Assembly (NCBI GenBank): GCA_910586245.1 | Contig: CAJUFY010000003.1 | Span: 62,001 to 126,000 of the forward strand | Reading direction: 5' to 3' | DNA from: an uncultured Christensenella sp. | GTDB taxonomy: Bacteria > Bacillota > Clostridia > Christensenellales > Borkfalkiaceae | Length of the DNA stretch: 64,000 nucleotides | Program-made: the position numbers and the translations under genes | The notes under the pieces: generated by a model | The model's database searches: none | Told to the model about the DNA's origin: nothing | The model's input: the letters and a program-made list of their open reading frames with translations, nothing else | In this document: piece by piece, positions 26,140 to 34,532 of the stretch | Numbering within the stretch: the stretch's first letter is position 1 | How the letters are laid out: the number at the start of each line of letters is the position of its first letter

Positions 26140-27288
26140 TTAACCTCCGAATCCATTTAAAATGCGTTGCAAAAGACCGTTTTTGCGGTGGTCTTCGTAC
26201 GCTAAGTCGATCAGCGCGATACGCGAACTCATCGACGGTTTATTGTAATAAGGTAAATCGGGTGCAAGCTGTTCGCATACGCGGTTTACCCGCTTACTGA
26301 TATGTTCGAGTGCGCCTCGAATTTCAAACAAACCTTCCCCCGTTACGAACACGGGCTTATAATCGAGTTCTTTTCCGGAACAGTCTTCCAAAAAAGCCCC
26401 CATTGCTTCACAGATGCCGTCAAGCCCCTCTTTTACGGTTTCGATCAGCTTGTCCGAATCGATCTCGTACGGAACGCCCTGAAACAAGTATTCGGTCGAA
26501 CCGCCGTTTTTGGCATAAAGATTCGCTTTGGAAAGCACGGAAACCGCCGCCTCGTACGGAAGCGAAAATTCCTGCATAAGCCGTGCGACGACGTTCGCTC
26601 TGCCAACGGGGAACGTTTCCTGCGCCAATACGCCGTTGCCGAGCAATACCGACATCGTAGAAGACTGATTTCCCGCATCGAAAAAAATCGCATATTCGTC
26701 GCGCGTTTCCGAAGGAATAAGATAAGTCGCCATCGCGAATTGAGAAGGCAGATAATGCAAATTGATTTTCATTTCCGAGAAAATCTCTTCCATGACTTCC
26801 ACAAAATATTCGCTGCAATAAAAGTAAGACAGGACGCCGCTGAGCATTGCCGACGACAAACCGGAAGGATCGACGACGCGGCGGTTATCCGCAGTGACAA
26901 AAATCATGCTCGTCGCACGAATAAAGTGATATCCTGCTTTTTGGTTGTTCCCGCTTGCAAATAAAGCGTCGATTTCCTTCTGTCCGATTTTCCGTTTTTT
27001 CGGGAACGCGATCGACTGTTCTTTCGGCTCCACGACGGTAAACGCACCCGGTACGCCCACGTAAAGTTCCTTAATACGTTCGCCGCACATCTGCTCGACA
27101 GCGGAAACCGCACGAATCACAGCGTCGGCAAGTCCGTTTGCATCATAAAATTTTTCTTCGTCGTACCCGTCGTATTCTTCCGTTTTGCTGCCCTTTAACA
27201 CAAACGTATTATTTACGCCGCGCTCCCCGATAATGACAGCTACCTCGGAGGAACGAACGTCCAACACCGCTACGCTTTTGCGTCCCAT
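26140..27288 (-). CDS. ftsA: Cell division protein FtsA (divergent)
   Basis: A 382-aa actin-fold protein that tethers FtsZ to the membrane. The phosphate-binding start is SVAVLDVRSSEVAVIIGERG. An SHS2/1C-type insertion follows at about residues 85-165 (YVGVPGAF, KKRKIGQKEIDAL). The second phosphate loop is AIFFDAGNQSSTMSV and the adenosine motif is VFVTGEGLFEIRG. It ends in a short amphipathic helix (NGLLQRILNGFGG), the usual membrane-targeting tail. It is divergent from textbook FtsA, but its position directly before ftsZ supports the call. It has its own consensus promoter and a GAGGA site, so ftsAZ form an operon apart from the rest of dcw. Confidence 0.9.
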   Translation of the reverse strand: MGRKSVAVLDVRSSEVAVIIGERGVNNTFVLKGSKTEEYDGYDEEKFYDANGLADAVIRAVSAVEQMCGERIKELYVGVPGAFTVVEPKEQSIAFPKKRKIGQKEIDALFASGNNQKAGYHFIRATSMIFVTADNRRVVDPSGLSSAMLSGVLSYFYCSEYFVEVMEEIFSEMKINLHYLPSQFAMATYLIPSETRDEYAIFFDAGNQSSTMSVLLGNGVLAQETFPVGRANVVARLMQEFSLPYEAAVSVLSKANLYAKNGGSTEYLFQGVPYEIDSDKLIETVKEGLDGICEAMGAFLEDCSGKELDYKPVFVTGEGLFEIRGALEHISKRVNRVCEQLAPDLPYYNKPSMSSRIALIDLAYEDHRKNGLLQRILNGFGG

Positions 27289-27335
27289 AAGTCTTCCTCT
27301 TCTCTATGCCGATATGACGAAATTTACTTGCATAA

Positions 27336-27364
27336 ATTATATCAAGAAAGCCGCAGCTTGTCAA
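27336..27364 (-). promoter_or_regulatory. ftsA-ftsZ promoter
   Basis: Consensus TTGACA (27359-27364), 17 bp, TATAAT (27336-27341) on the minus strand, about 50 bp before ftsA. Confidence 0.9.
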
Positions 27365-27401
27365 GAAAATGACGCTTATCTTTTCCCTCTTCCGTAAAAA
27401 A

Positions 27402-27424
27402 AGCGTTTCCTTGCGGGAAACGCT
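27402..27424 (-). terminator. Terminator of the mraZ-to-ftsQ operon
   Basis: AGCGTTTCC pairs with GGAAACGCT around a 5-nt loop, followed on the minus strand by seven T. It lies 19 bp after the ftsQ stop and separates the upstream dcw genes from ftsAZ. Confidence 0.9.
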
Positions 27425-27442
27425 CATGCCATCGCGGAAGAT

Positions 27443-28234
27443 TCAGTTTACGTGATAATCGAGTATCAATTCGTCGAGTGCGTCTACTACGGTCAGCACC
27501 CCCGTGACCAACTGTTTGTCGGTAAGACCCTTGCCTTCGTATTCGCCTTTTCCGGCATAACGGCTGATCGCTTTCATCGCTTTTTCCTGAGCCCTTTCCT
27601 GCGGATTGTTGATTTGAATGACTACGCCTTCGCGCATGAAAATTCTGATGTAGTCGTTCTGCGCCGCATTCCCCCCGTGCACCAACGCGATCGAAAGAAC
27701 GTTCGTTCTGACTTCCGCCAGTACCGAGCGAAGCGATTCGAATACACCGACGAGCTCGGTAAAATATTCACCCTGTACTTCGCCGCTTTCAACGGAAAAT
27801 TCGAAACCGTTTAATAAAATATTTTCTCCGCCCATGCGGTTCACGTTTGCGTCTTTCCGGTACAAGTATCCGCCTTGTTCGTCGAGAATTTCAAACGTTC
27901 CGTCGTCAGCGGAATATGCAAACGCTTCTTTTCGTTCGGTGATGCGCAACTCTAATTTATCGGGAAAATGCTTTTTCACCGATTCAAGACGAAAACAGGG
28001 ATACTCGTCAACCCTCGCTTTTACCTCGTCGAGTTCAAGAAATACGATACTGGAATCGATAAATGCGTCGAGTTTTTCCTGCAACTCGCGCGCCTCGCGA
28101 TCCCCCTCGGCAGAATAAGCGTGAAACTGCGCCCTGACGCTCGTCACGGTAAAAATCGCATTCAGACCCGCCAGCACCACTGCAACGAGCAATACGAACG
28201 ACACGACCGTTGTGATGATCACCCTTTTTTTCAT
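27443..28234 (-). CDS. ftsQ: Cell division protein FtsQ/DivIB
   Basis: A 263-aa bitopic divisome protein. A short cytoplasmic KKR start is followed by one membrane helix (residues ~5-27, TTVVSFVLLVAVVLAGLNAI). An extracellular POTRA domain comes next (~32-105, with FRLESVKKHFPDKLELRITER), then a beta domain. FtsQ/DivIB bridges FtsL and the FtsW-FtsI synthase at the septum. The position after murA at the end of the dcw operon, as in other Clostridia, supports the call. The cytoplasmic tail is shorter than in Bacillus DivIB. Sequence similarity in this family is low, so the assignment rests on topology, POTRA pattern and location. Confidence 0.88.
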   Translation of the reverse strand: MKKRVIITTVVSFVLLVAVVLAGLNAIFTVTSVRAQFHAYSAEGDREARELQEKLDAFIDSSIVFLELDEVKARVDEYPCFRLESVKKHFPDKLELRITERKEAFAYSADDGTFEILDEQGGYLYRKDANVNRMGGENILLNGFEFSVESGEVQGEYFTELVGVFESLRSVLAEVRTNVLSIALVHGGNAAQNDYIRIFMREGVVIQINNPQERAQEKAMKAISRYAGKGEYEGKGLTDKQLVTGVLTVVDALDELILDYHVN

Positions 28235-28260
28235 CGGTAACTCCCCGCGGATAAAGAGAT

Positions 28261-29517
28261 TCAGACACGCACGCGCTTAATCTCCGCCCCGAGCATTTTT
28301 AACTTTTCCTGTAAATCGGAATAACCCCTGTCGACGTGCGAGAGGTCGATCACTTCCGAAACCCCTTCGGCGCCAAGCGCCGCAAGCACGAGCGCCGCGC
28401 CTCCGCGCAAATCCCCAGCAACGAGGGAAGCGCCTCGCAATCCGTTTACGCCGCGCACGAACGCGTGCCTGCCCTTTACCTCGATATCCGCGCCCATTTT
28501 CTGCAATTCCGGCACGTATTTAAAACGGGTTTCGAACAGATTTTCCACGACAAGCGATCCGCCTTCGCAAATACAGTTGAGCGCCGTCATCTGCGCCTGC
28601 AAATCGGTGGGAAATCCCGGGAACGGCATCGTTTCGATCCTACGATTCGAACGGAGCCGTCCGTGGCTTTCTATTCTTATTCTATCATTTTTAATATGTA
28701 TTTTGCAACCGTTTTCACGCAATTTATGTAAAAGCAAGCCGATATGTTCGTTTTTGACGCCCACGGTTTCCACCTCTCCGCCGCAAATGGCGCACGCGAT
28801 CAAAAATGTTCCCGCCTCAATGCGGTCTTTCATCGGCTTGTAAGTTACGCCGTTCAATTCTTTCACGCCCTCTACGGTAATGACGTCCGTACCCGCGCCG
28901 CTCACCTTCGCGCCCATTGAGTTGAGAAAATTCTGTAAATCGACGATTTCCGGCTCTTTCGCAGCCCCTGCCAGCACGGTCGTGCCCTCTGCTTTTACCG
29001 CCGCAAGCAGAATGTTTTCCGTCGCGCCCACGCTCGGAAAATCCAGCCCGATTTCGGCGCCGCAAAGTTTATTGCATTCGCAAAGGATAAAGCCGTCCCG
29101 CTCGGAAATGCGTACGCCCAACCTTTTCAGCGCGTTCAAATGCAGATCGATCGGACGCAACCCGATGTCGCAGCCTCCGGGGTAAGCGATTCGGGCGCGG
29201 TGAAAACGCGTTAAGAGCGAACCGAGCATAAACACCGAAGACCTTAATTCCTTGGTAAGAGAAGAAGAAATTTCGTGACAGCAAGCGTCCGCGCTGTCGA
29301 TCGTAACGTCTTCCCCACGGAATTTGACGTCAGCCCCCAACTCGCGCAAAATTTGCGCCATACAGGCGACGTCGGATATTGCGGGTGTTTCGCGTATCGT
29401 CACGCGTTTATCCGTTAAAATAGAAGCGGCGAAAAGAGGCAATACGGAATTTTTTGCAGACTGCAATTTCACGCTTCCGTACAGCTTCCTCCCGCCGTCG
29501 ATCATATATTTATCCAT
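28261..29517 (-). CDS. murA: UDP-N-acetylglucosamine 1-carboxyvinyltransferase
   Basis: A 418-aa enzyme for the first committed step of peptidoglycan synthesis, transfer of enolpyruvate from PEP to UDP-GlcNAc. The catalytic Cys that fosfomycin modifies is present in PGGCDIGLRPIDLH. The substrate-binding SAKNSVLPLFAASIL is at the N-terminus and FPGFPTDLQAQM is in the second domain. ATG 29517 is chosen because GAGGAG lies 6 nt upstream; an earlier in-frame start at 29544 has none. The gene lies between ftsW and ftsQ in the dcw operon, where other lineages often have murG or murB. Whether a second MurA copy exists elsewhere is unknown. Confidence 0.96.
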   Translation of the reverse strand: MDKYMIDGGRKLYGSVKLQSAKNSVLPLFAASILTDKRVTIRETPAISDVACMAQILRELGADVKFRGEDVTIDSADACCHEISSSLTKELRSSVFMLGSLLTRFHRARIAYPGGCDIGLRPIDLHLNALKRLGVRISERDGFILCECNKLCGAEIGLDFPSVGATENILLAAVKAEGTTVLAGAAKEPEIVDLQNFLNSMGAKVSGAGTDVITVEGVKELNGVTYKPMKDRIEAGTFLIACAICGGEVETVGVKNEHIGLLLHKLRENGCKIHIKNDRIRIESHGRLRSNRRIETMPFPGFPTDLQAQMTALNCICEGGSLVVENLFETRFKYVPELQKMGADIEVKGRHAFVRGVNGLRGASLVAGDLRGGAALVLAALGAEGVSEVIDLSHVDRGYSDLQEKLKMLGAEIKRVRV

Positions 29518-29550
29518 AGTTTTCTCCTCGTATTTCGCAAACACGGAAAA

Positions 29551-29565
29551 GCCCGAATTTCGGGC
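29551..29565. other. Small hairpin between ftsW and murA
   Basis: GCCCGAA-T-TTCGGGC, extended by flanking CGGAA/TTCCG, with four T following on the minus strand. It may pause or partly terminate transcription between ftsW and murA, or protect the mRNA end. Confidence 0.45.
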
Positions 29566-29582
29566 ATTCCGCGTATTATGTA

Positions 29583-30722
29583 CTATATCTTATGTTTTAC
29601 CTCCTTTCCGTTGTGTCTGGAAACGCCGTAAACGATTCCCATACCCGTCATCGTGACAACGAGCGAAGTATTCCCCGCAGAGATCAGCGGCAAAGGCAAT
29701 CCCGTGGGCGGGATGCAACCGCTCACCACGAGCGCGTTGAGCGCCGATTGCACGGCAAACGCAATCATAATTCCCGAAACCAACATATATCCGTAAAAAT
29801 TATCGCATCGGCGGGCGATACGAAACCCACGCCAGACAATAAATCCGATGAGCGTAAAAAGCGCCAAAACGCCGAAGAACCCCGTTTCTTCCGCAATGAC
29901 GGAAAGTATGAAATCGCTTTCGGCAAACGGTAAAAACCGAAATTTCTGGCGAGAATGGAAAAGCCCCACGCCGAACAGATTGCCGTTCCCCAACGCGTAC
30001 AGCGACTGAATGAGCTGATACCCTTCTTCTTTCGGCGAAGCCCAGGGATTGACGAACGCCGAAAGCCTTTGCAAACGGTAAGGTTCGGCAAGAATGAGCA
30101 CGGGAACCGCGAACAAGACGGGAATACAAATGACGGCAAGCGCTTTTTTCGAAACCCCGCCGAGAAAGATCATGCCGATCATGATGGCGCCCACGCACAT
30201 GGTGACGGACATATTCGGCTCCAACATGATGAGCACGCAGATACAAAGCCCTGCGCCCAAAACCGGCAATACGCCCTTCAACGTACGCATTCTGGCGGGG
30301 TCTTTGGCAAAATATCCCGCAGTGAACAATACGAAACCGTACTTGGCGATTTCCGAAGGCTGAATGGTAAACGAACCGAAACCGATCCAACGCGTCGCCC
30401 CGTAATTGCTCTTCCCCAGCCCCGGCACAAATACGAGCGCAAGCAAAATCAAAGAAACGATCAGCGCAGGAATGCCCGTTTTTTTCAGTTTCCCGTACGG
30501 AAGAAACGACAAGCCGATCATCGACGCCAATCCGATGATGAATCCGATTATTTGCTTTTTAAAAAAGTAAAACCGATCGCCGTACTGCACTTCGGCGTTA
30601 TAACAACTTGCGGAATAAACGCAAAGCACGCCGTACGCGGCAAGGGCGATAACGGCTGCGAGAAAGAGCAAATCGCCCTTTCCCGCTTTATCCTTTATTT
30701 TATTCGGCTTCGCCGTTTTCAC
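29583..30722 (-). CDS. ftsW: Septal peptidoglycan glycosyltransferase FtsW
   Basis: A 379-aa SEDS polymerase with about ten membrane helices, which polymerises lipid II at the septum together with its partner class B PBP. Typical parts are YGVLCVYSASCYN, GYFAKDPARM, MLEPNMSVTM, the extracellular loop GNGNLFGVGLFHSRQKFRF with FLPFAESDFILSVIAEE, and the C-terminal CIPPTGLPLPLISAGNTS. The start is GTG 30722, with GGAGG inside the end of murD; the two genes overlap by 23 bp and are probably coupled. FtsW rather than RodA or SpoVE is chosen because the gene lies in dcw with the division PBP. No second SEDS gene is visible here. Confidence 0.93.
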   Translation of the reverse strand: MKTAKPNKIKDKAGKGDLLFLAAVIALAAYGVLCVYSASCYNAEVQYGDRFYFFKKQIIGFIIGLASMIGLSFLPYGKLKKTGIPALIVSLILLALVFVPGLGKSNYGATRWIGFGSFTIQPSEIAKYGFVLFTAGYFAKDPARMRTLKGVLPVLGAGLCICVLIMLEPNMSVTMCVGAIMIGMIFLGGVSKKALAVICIPVLFAVPVLILAEPYRLQRLSAFVNPWASPKEEGYQLIQSLYALGNGNLFGVGLFHSRQKFRFLPFAESDFILSVIAEETGFFGVLALFTLIGFIVWRGFRIARRCDNFYGYMLVSGIMIAFAVQSALNALVVSGCIPPTGLPLPLISAGNTSLVVTMTGMGIVYGVSRHNGKEVKHKI

Positions 30723-32109
30723 CGTCCCCTCCTGCGATCACAGTCAGTTTTTCCCGTTTGCCCTCTTCTGCAAGCACGGAAATCATCTCGGTAAAACGCT
30801 CGCCGCGCTCCTCGTAATTTTTAAACGCGTCGAAACTTGCGGAAGCGGGACTGAGCAAGACGCTTTGCCCGCGTTTCGCGGTCAGATAAGCAACGCGCAC
30901 CGCCATATCGAAGGGACGGCAAAGCGTAACGGCGGTAAAGCCTTGTTTCAATGCCGAATTGAGTACGCGGAAAGCGTTTTCCCCGTAAATGACCGCATGC
31001 ACGACGCCCGACTTTTTCACCGCCTCAAACAGCTGTTCGTAAGAATATCCCTTGTCCTTTCCGCCGACGAGCAACACGCTTTCGCCGCGCACGCTTTCGA
31101 TCGCTTTGATCGCGGAGTCCACGTTGGTTGCTTTCGAATCGTCGATAAACGTGACGCCGCCAAGTTCGCCCACCTTTTGCAAGCGGTGTTTTACTCCGCG
31201 GAAGGATTTGAGCGCAGCAATGATGGCGGCGTTGCCGACGCCGAACAATTTCGCGGCGCAGATGGCAGCCAAAGCGTTGGCGCGGTTATGATCCCCGTCG
31301 ATCGGAAGATCGCTTTCCGACAAAATGCGTTCGCCCAGAAAATAAAATCCGCCGTCTGCAATATAGCCGCCCGCTACTTTTTCGTTTAACGAAAACCAAA
31401 CGACCTTCGCGCGCGTTTTTTCGGCAAAGCTCCGCACGATCGGATCGTCGTAATTGAGTACGGCATATTCGCTCTCGGCTGAATTGTGCAGAATCTTTGC
31501 CTTTAAATATGTATAATTTTCCATGTTGTAGTGACGGTTGAGATGATCTTCCGTCACGTTCAGTACGATCGCCACGTGAGGCCGGAGAGAATACAGCGTT
31601 TCCAGCTGAAAGGAAGATATTTCAGCAACGGCAACGCCGTTCTCGCCGAGTTCGCCTATACAAGACGTAAGCGGTTTCCCGATGTTCGCGCAAGCGACTG
31701 CGTGCTTCCCTGCCGTACGGAAAATTCCCTCCAACATGCTGACCGTAGTTGTTTTCCCGTTCGTGCCGGTAACCGCAACGACGGGACAACGCACCGCCAA
31801 AGCCCCAAGCTCCGTTTCGCCGATAATCCGTTTGCCCGCTTTCCGGAACATGACGGGAAGCGGATGATCCACGGGGATTCCGGGACTCAACACCAAAACG
31901 TCGCAACGCTCGGATTTTTCTTCGAGCTCGTCCTTCGATACGATGTGACAGCCGATTTCCGAAAGCTTGACCGCAGCTGCGGTTACGCTCTCGTCTTCAA
32001 CGTCGTCGTACGCATAAACGCACGCTCCGCGCGAAATCAGATATTCCGCCGCCGAAACTCCCGAACGGGAAAGCCCCGCCACGAAAAAAGTTTGCCGTTC
32101 AAATAACAT
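30700..32109 (-). CDS. murD: UDP-N-acetylmuramoyl-L-alanine:D-glutamate ligase
   Basis: A 469-aa cytoplasmic Mur ligase that adds D-glutamate to UDP-MurNAc-L-Ala. The N-terminal Rossmann-like domain has FFVAGLSRSGVSAAEYL. The ATP loop is VAVTGTNGKTTTV, followed by the ENYTYLKAKI segment and the C-terminal domain motif FIDDSKATNVDSAIKAIES. ATG 32109 has AAAGGAG 8 nt upstream. Its D-Glu substrate is probably supplied by MurI, encoded 6 kb away. It lies between mraY and ftsW, the usual dcw position; no murC or murF is present between these genes. Confidence 0.96.
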   Translation of the reverse strand: MLFERQTFFVAGLSRSGVSAAEYLISRGACVYAYDDVEDESVTAAAVKLSEIGCHIVSKDELEEKSERCDVLVLSPGIPVDHPLPVMFRKAGKRIIGETELGALAVRCPVVAVTGTNGKTTTVSMLEGIFRTAGKHAVACANIGKPLTSCIGELGENGVAVAEISSFQLETLYSLRPHVAIVLNVTEDHLNRHYNMENYTYLKAKILHNSAESEYAVLNYDDPIVRSFAEKTRAKVVWFSLNEKVAGGYIADGGFYFLGERILSESDLPIDGDHNRANALAAICAAKLFGVGNAAIIAALKSFRGVKHRLQKVGELGGVTFIDDSKATNVDSAIKAIESVRGESVLLVGGKDKGYSYEQLFEAVKKSGVVHAVIYGENAFRVLNSALKQGFTAVTLCRPFDMAVRVAYLTAKRGQSVLLSPASASFDAFKNYEERGERFTEMISVLAEEGKREKLTVIAGGDGENGEAE

Positions 32110-32142
32110 ACGAAACTCCTTTGGCTCTTGTCCGAGCCGACG

Positions 32143-33093
32143 TCAGACAAACGGGAAAAGCAAACTCATGCCCAGCACCGCCGTAACCGCGGAATACGCG
32201 TATGCGATCTTTCCTTCGGAATGCCCCTTTTCCTGGAAATGGTGGTGAATCGGCGCCATGAGAAAAACCCGTTTGCCCGTTTTTTTATAGTATATTACCT
32301 GAACGATCACGGATATGCTTGAAAGGACAAACATAATGCCCGCAATCGGAATTACGAGCGCGTTCCCCGAAAATAACGCGACGCAAGCCGCAAATCCGCC
32401 GAGCGAAAGAGAACCGGTATCCCCCATAAATACGCTCGCGCGATTCGTATTGAATACCAGATACGCAAGCAATGCGCCGACCAAACAGAAACAGAGCAAA
32501 GAAACGGCTTCGTTTTCCCCCTGTAAAAATACAAGCAAACCGACCGCGCAAAAAAACACCGCGCTTACCGATCCCGCAAGCCCGTCGAGTCCGTCGGTCA
32601 GATTCACACTGTTCACCGTCGCGATAAAAATAAAGATGCCGAGCGGCAACATGCCCCAACCGATGTCGAAACTCAACTTCGTATAAGGGATATTCAATAC
32701 GGTCAATCCTTCCAGACAGCAGTAAAGCGACGCCATCAGCGCCACGCCGAACTGGAAGATAACTTTTTGATAGGGCTTTAAGCCGAGGTTGTCCTTGCGG
32801 CGTTTTTTTAAAAAATCGTCCATGAATCCGACGGCAAGGTAACCGACCCCCACCGCAAGCGAAACCAACAGTCGCTTGTCCGAAAAACCGCACGCGGCGA
32901 TTACGATGCAAACTGCGGCGAGCACGAAGGCAAGCCCGCCCATAGTAGGCGTTCCCCCCTTGTTTTTATGCTCTTTGACGTAAGACAAAATATTCTGTCC
33001 TGCGCCGAGCTTCCGTAAAAGCGGAATGAGCGCGGCGCAAAGCGCAAACGAAAGAATAAAAGAACCCAGTACGCAAATCAGAACGGTACGCAT
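32143..33093 (-). CDS. mraY: Phospho-N-acetylmuramoyl-pentapeptide transferase
   Basis: A ~316-aa polytopic membrane enzyme that transfers phospho-MurNAc-pentapeptide to undecaprenyl phosphate, making lipid I. The diagnostic segments are NKGGTPTMGGLAF, GFMDDFLKKRRKDNLGLKP, NSVNLTDGLDGLAG with the catalytic Asp residues, and the cytoplasmic APIHHHFQEKGHSE loop. ATG 33093 sits 8 nt after a GGGAAG site; a GTG three codons earlier (33102) overlaps the murE stop and is the alternative start. About ten membrane helices are seen. It follows murE directly without murF, which must lie elsewhere in the genome. Confidence 0.96.
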   Translation of the reverse strand: MRTVLICVLGSFILSFALCAALIPLLRKLGAGQNILSYVKEHKNKGGTPTMGGLAFVLAAVCIVIAACGFSDKRLLVSLAVGVGYLAVGFMDDFLKKRRKDNLGLKPYQKVIFQFGVALMASLYCCLEGLTVLNIPYTKLSFDIGWGMLPLGIFIFIATVNSVNLTDGLDGLAGSVSAVFFCAVGLLVFLQGENEAVSLLCFCLVGALLAYLVFNTNRASVFMGDTGSLSLGGFAACVALFSGNALVIPIAGIMFVLSSISVIVQVIYYKKTGKRVFLMAPIHHHFQEKGHSEGKIAYAYSAVTAVLGMSLLFPFV

Positions 33094-33098
33094 TACGA

Positions 33099-34532
33099 TC
33101 ACTTCCCGATAACGGATTTTATAACGGTTTTGTCGTTATAGCTATACTTTATTCCCATAATTTCCTGATCGCATTCACCGCCTTTGCCCGCAAGAAGCAA
33201 AACGTCGCCTTTTTGCAGCTTCCCGATTGCATACTCCGTTGCACGGTCACGCTCTTCCACAACCGCGTAACGATCGGAAATCCCGCAGAATCCTCCCTCG
33301 ATTTCCGAAATAATCCGCATCGGATCTTCGTAACGGGGATTATCCGAAGTAATTACGGAAAAATCGGCAAATTGAGCGGCGATTTTTCCCATCAGGGGGC
33401 GTTTCCCTGCGTCGCGGTTCCCACCGCAACCGAACAAAACGATTAAACGCCCGACGCAATATTCTTTTAACGCGCGAAGCGATTTTTCAAGCCCGTCGGG
33501 CGTGTGCGCAAAATCCACGAAAATTTCCGCGCCGCGAAAAGAGGCGACAAATTCCAACCGCCCTTCCACTTTCGTATTTGCGATTCCTTGGGCAATCGCT
33601 TCGTTATCCGCACCGAGCCGCCTTGCCGCAGTTGCCGCAGCCAGCGCGTTATAGACGTTGTGCCGACCCGTAAGCGGAATCATCGTTTCGCACAGTTCGT
33701 CGCTCAGATTGAGTACGGCGCGCGTTCCGCGCAACGATTCGTTTTCGATGACCGCAAACGAATCGCAAGGATTCTCCATTCCGTACAATTTATGCGGCAA
33801 TCCGTCAATCAACACTCCGTCGGTAAACGCATCGTCTGCGTTCAGAACCGCAAATTTTGTGCGTTCCGGCCGAAACAAAAGTTTCTTCGCCTCTCCGTAC
33901 GCACGCATATCGCCGAAGAAATCAAGATGATCCTGCGTCAGATTTGTAAATATTGCGGCGTCGTACACGATCGGGCATTCTTTCCGCAGCGCGAGCGCAT
34001 GCGCGGAAACCTCCATGACAACGACTTCCGTCCCCGCATTTACCATGTCGTTGAGTAAGGAAAACAAAAAGACGGGGTCGGGCGTCGTGAGCGCGGGCGC
34101 GACGGTAACGCCTGCGTATTTTGCGCCGAGCGTGCCGATAATCCCTGCTTTCCTGCCTGCCCGATCGAAAATACTTTTCAACATGTGCGCCACGGTCGTT
34201 TTCCCGTTCGTTCCCGTAACGCCGACGACGGAAATTTTCCGCTGCGGATTTCCGTAAAAGGCGGCGGAAATCCGCGCCATTGCTTCCCTGCCGTCTTTTA
34301 CGATAATTTGCGGAACGGCGACGCCCGCGTCCCGTTCGCACACGATTGCGGCAACGCCCCTGCGTTCTGCCTCCGCCGCAAACGAATGCGAATCGCTGTT
34401 CGTCCCGCGAAAACAAAAGTACAGATCGCCTTTCCCGGAAACGCGGCTATCCGTGCAGAGCGACGAAATTTCCGCATCCGCGCCGACGATTTTAACGTCT
34501 GGCATCTCTCTGGTCAGTTCCGATAATTTCAT
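33099..34532 (-). CDS. murE: UDP-MurNAc-tripeptide synthetase, meso-DAP type
   Basis: A 477-aa Mur ligase that adds the third residue of the stem peptide. The ATP loop is VVGVTGTNGKTTVAHML. The third-residue selectivity motif reads TSDNPRYEDP; DNPR is the form that selects meso-diaminopimelate, not lysine. FVDFAHTPDGLEKSL and LFGCGGNRDAGKRPLM are further signatures. The ATG overlaps the stop of the PBP gene by four bases (ATGA) and has GGAGG upstream. The DAP-type motif fits with the diaminopimelate epimerase domain encoded at the right end of the window. Confidence 0.96.
   Translation of the reverse strand: MKLSELTREMPDVKIVGADAEISSLCTDSRVSGKGDLYFCFRGTNSDSHSFAAEAERRGVAAIVCERDAGVAVPQIIVKDGREAMARISAAFYGNPQRKISVVGVTGTNGKTTVAHMLKSIFDRAGRKAGIIGTLGAKYAGVTVAPALTTPDPVFLFSLLNDMVNAGTEVVVMEVSAHALALRKECPIVYDAAIFTNLTQDHLDFFGDMRAYGEAKKLLFRPERTKFAVLNADDAFTDGVLIDGLPHKLYGMENPCDSFAVIENESLRGTRAVLNLSDELCETMIPLTGRHNVYNALAAATAARRLGADNEAIAQGIANTKVEGRLEFVASFRGAEIFVDFAHTPDGLEKSLRALKEYCVGRLIVLFGCGGNRDAGKRPLMGKIAAQFADFSVITSDNPRYEDPMRIISEIEGGFCGISDRYAVVEERDRATEYAIGKLQKGDVLLLAGKGGECDQEIMGIKYSYNDKTVIKSVIGK

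Noticed and set aside
25397..26143. 248-codon plus-strand frame opposite ftsZ
   Set aside because: Antisense to an unambiguous FtsZ and Arg/Phe rich; a shadow frame.
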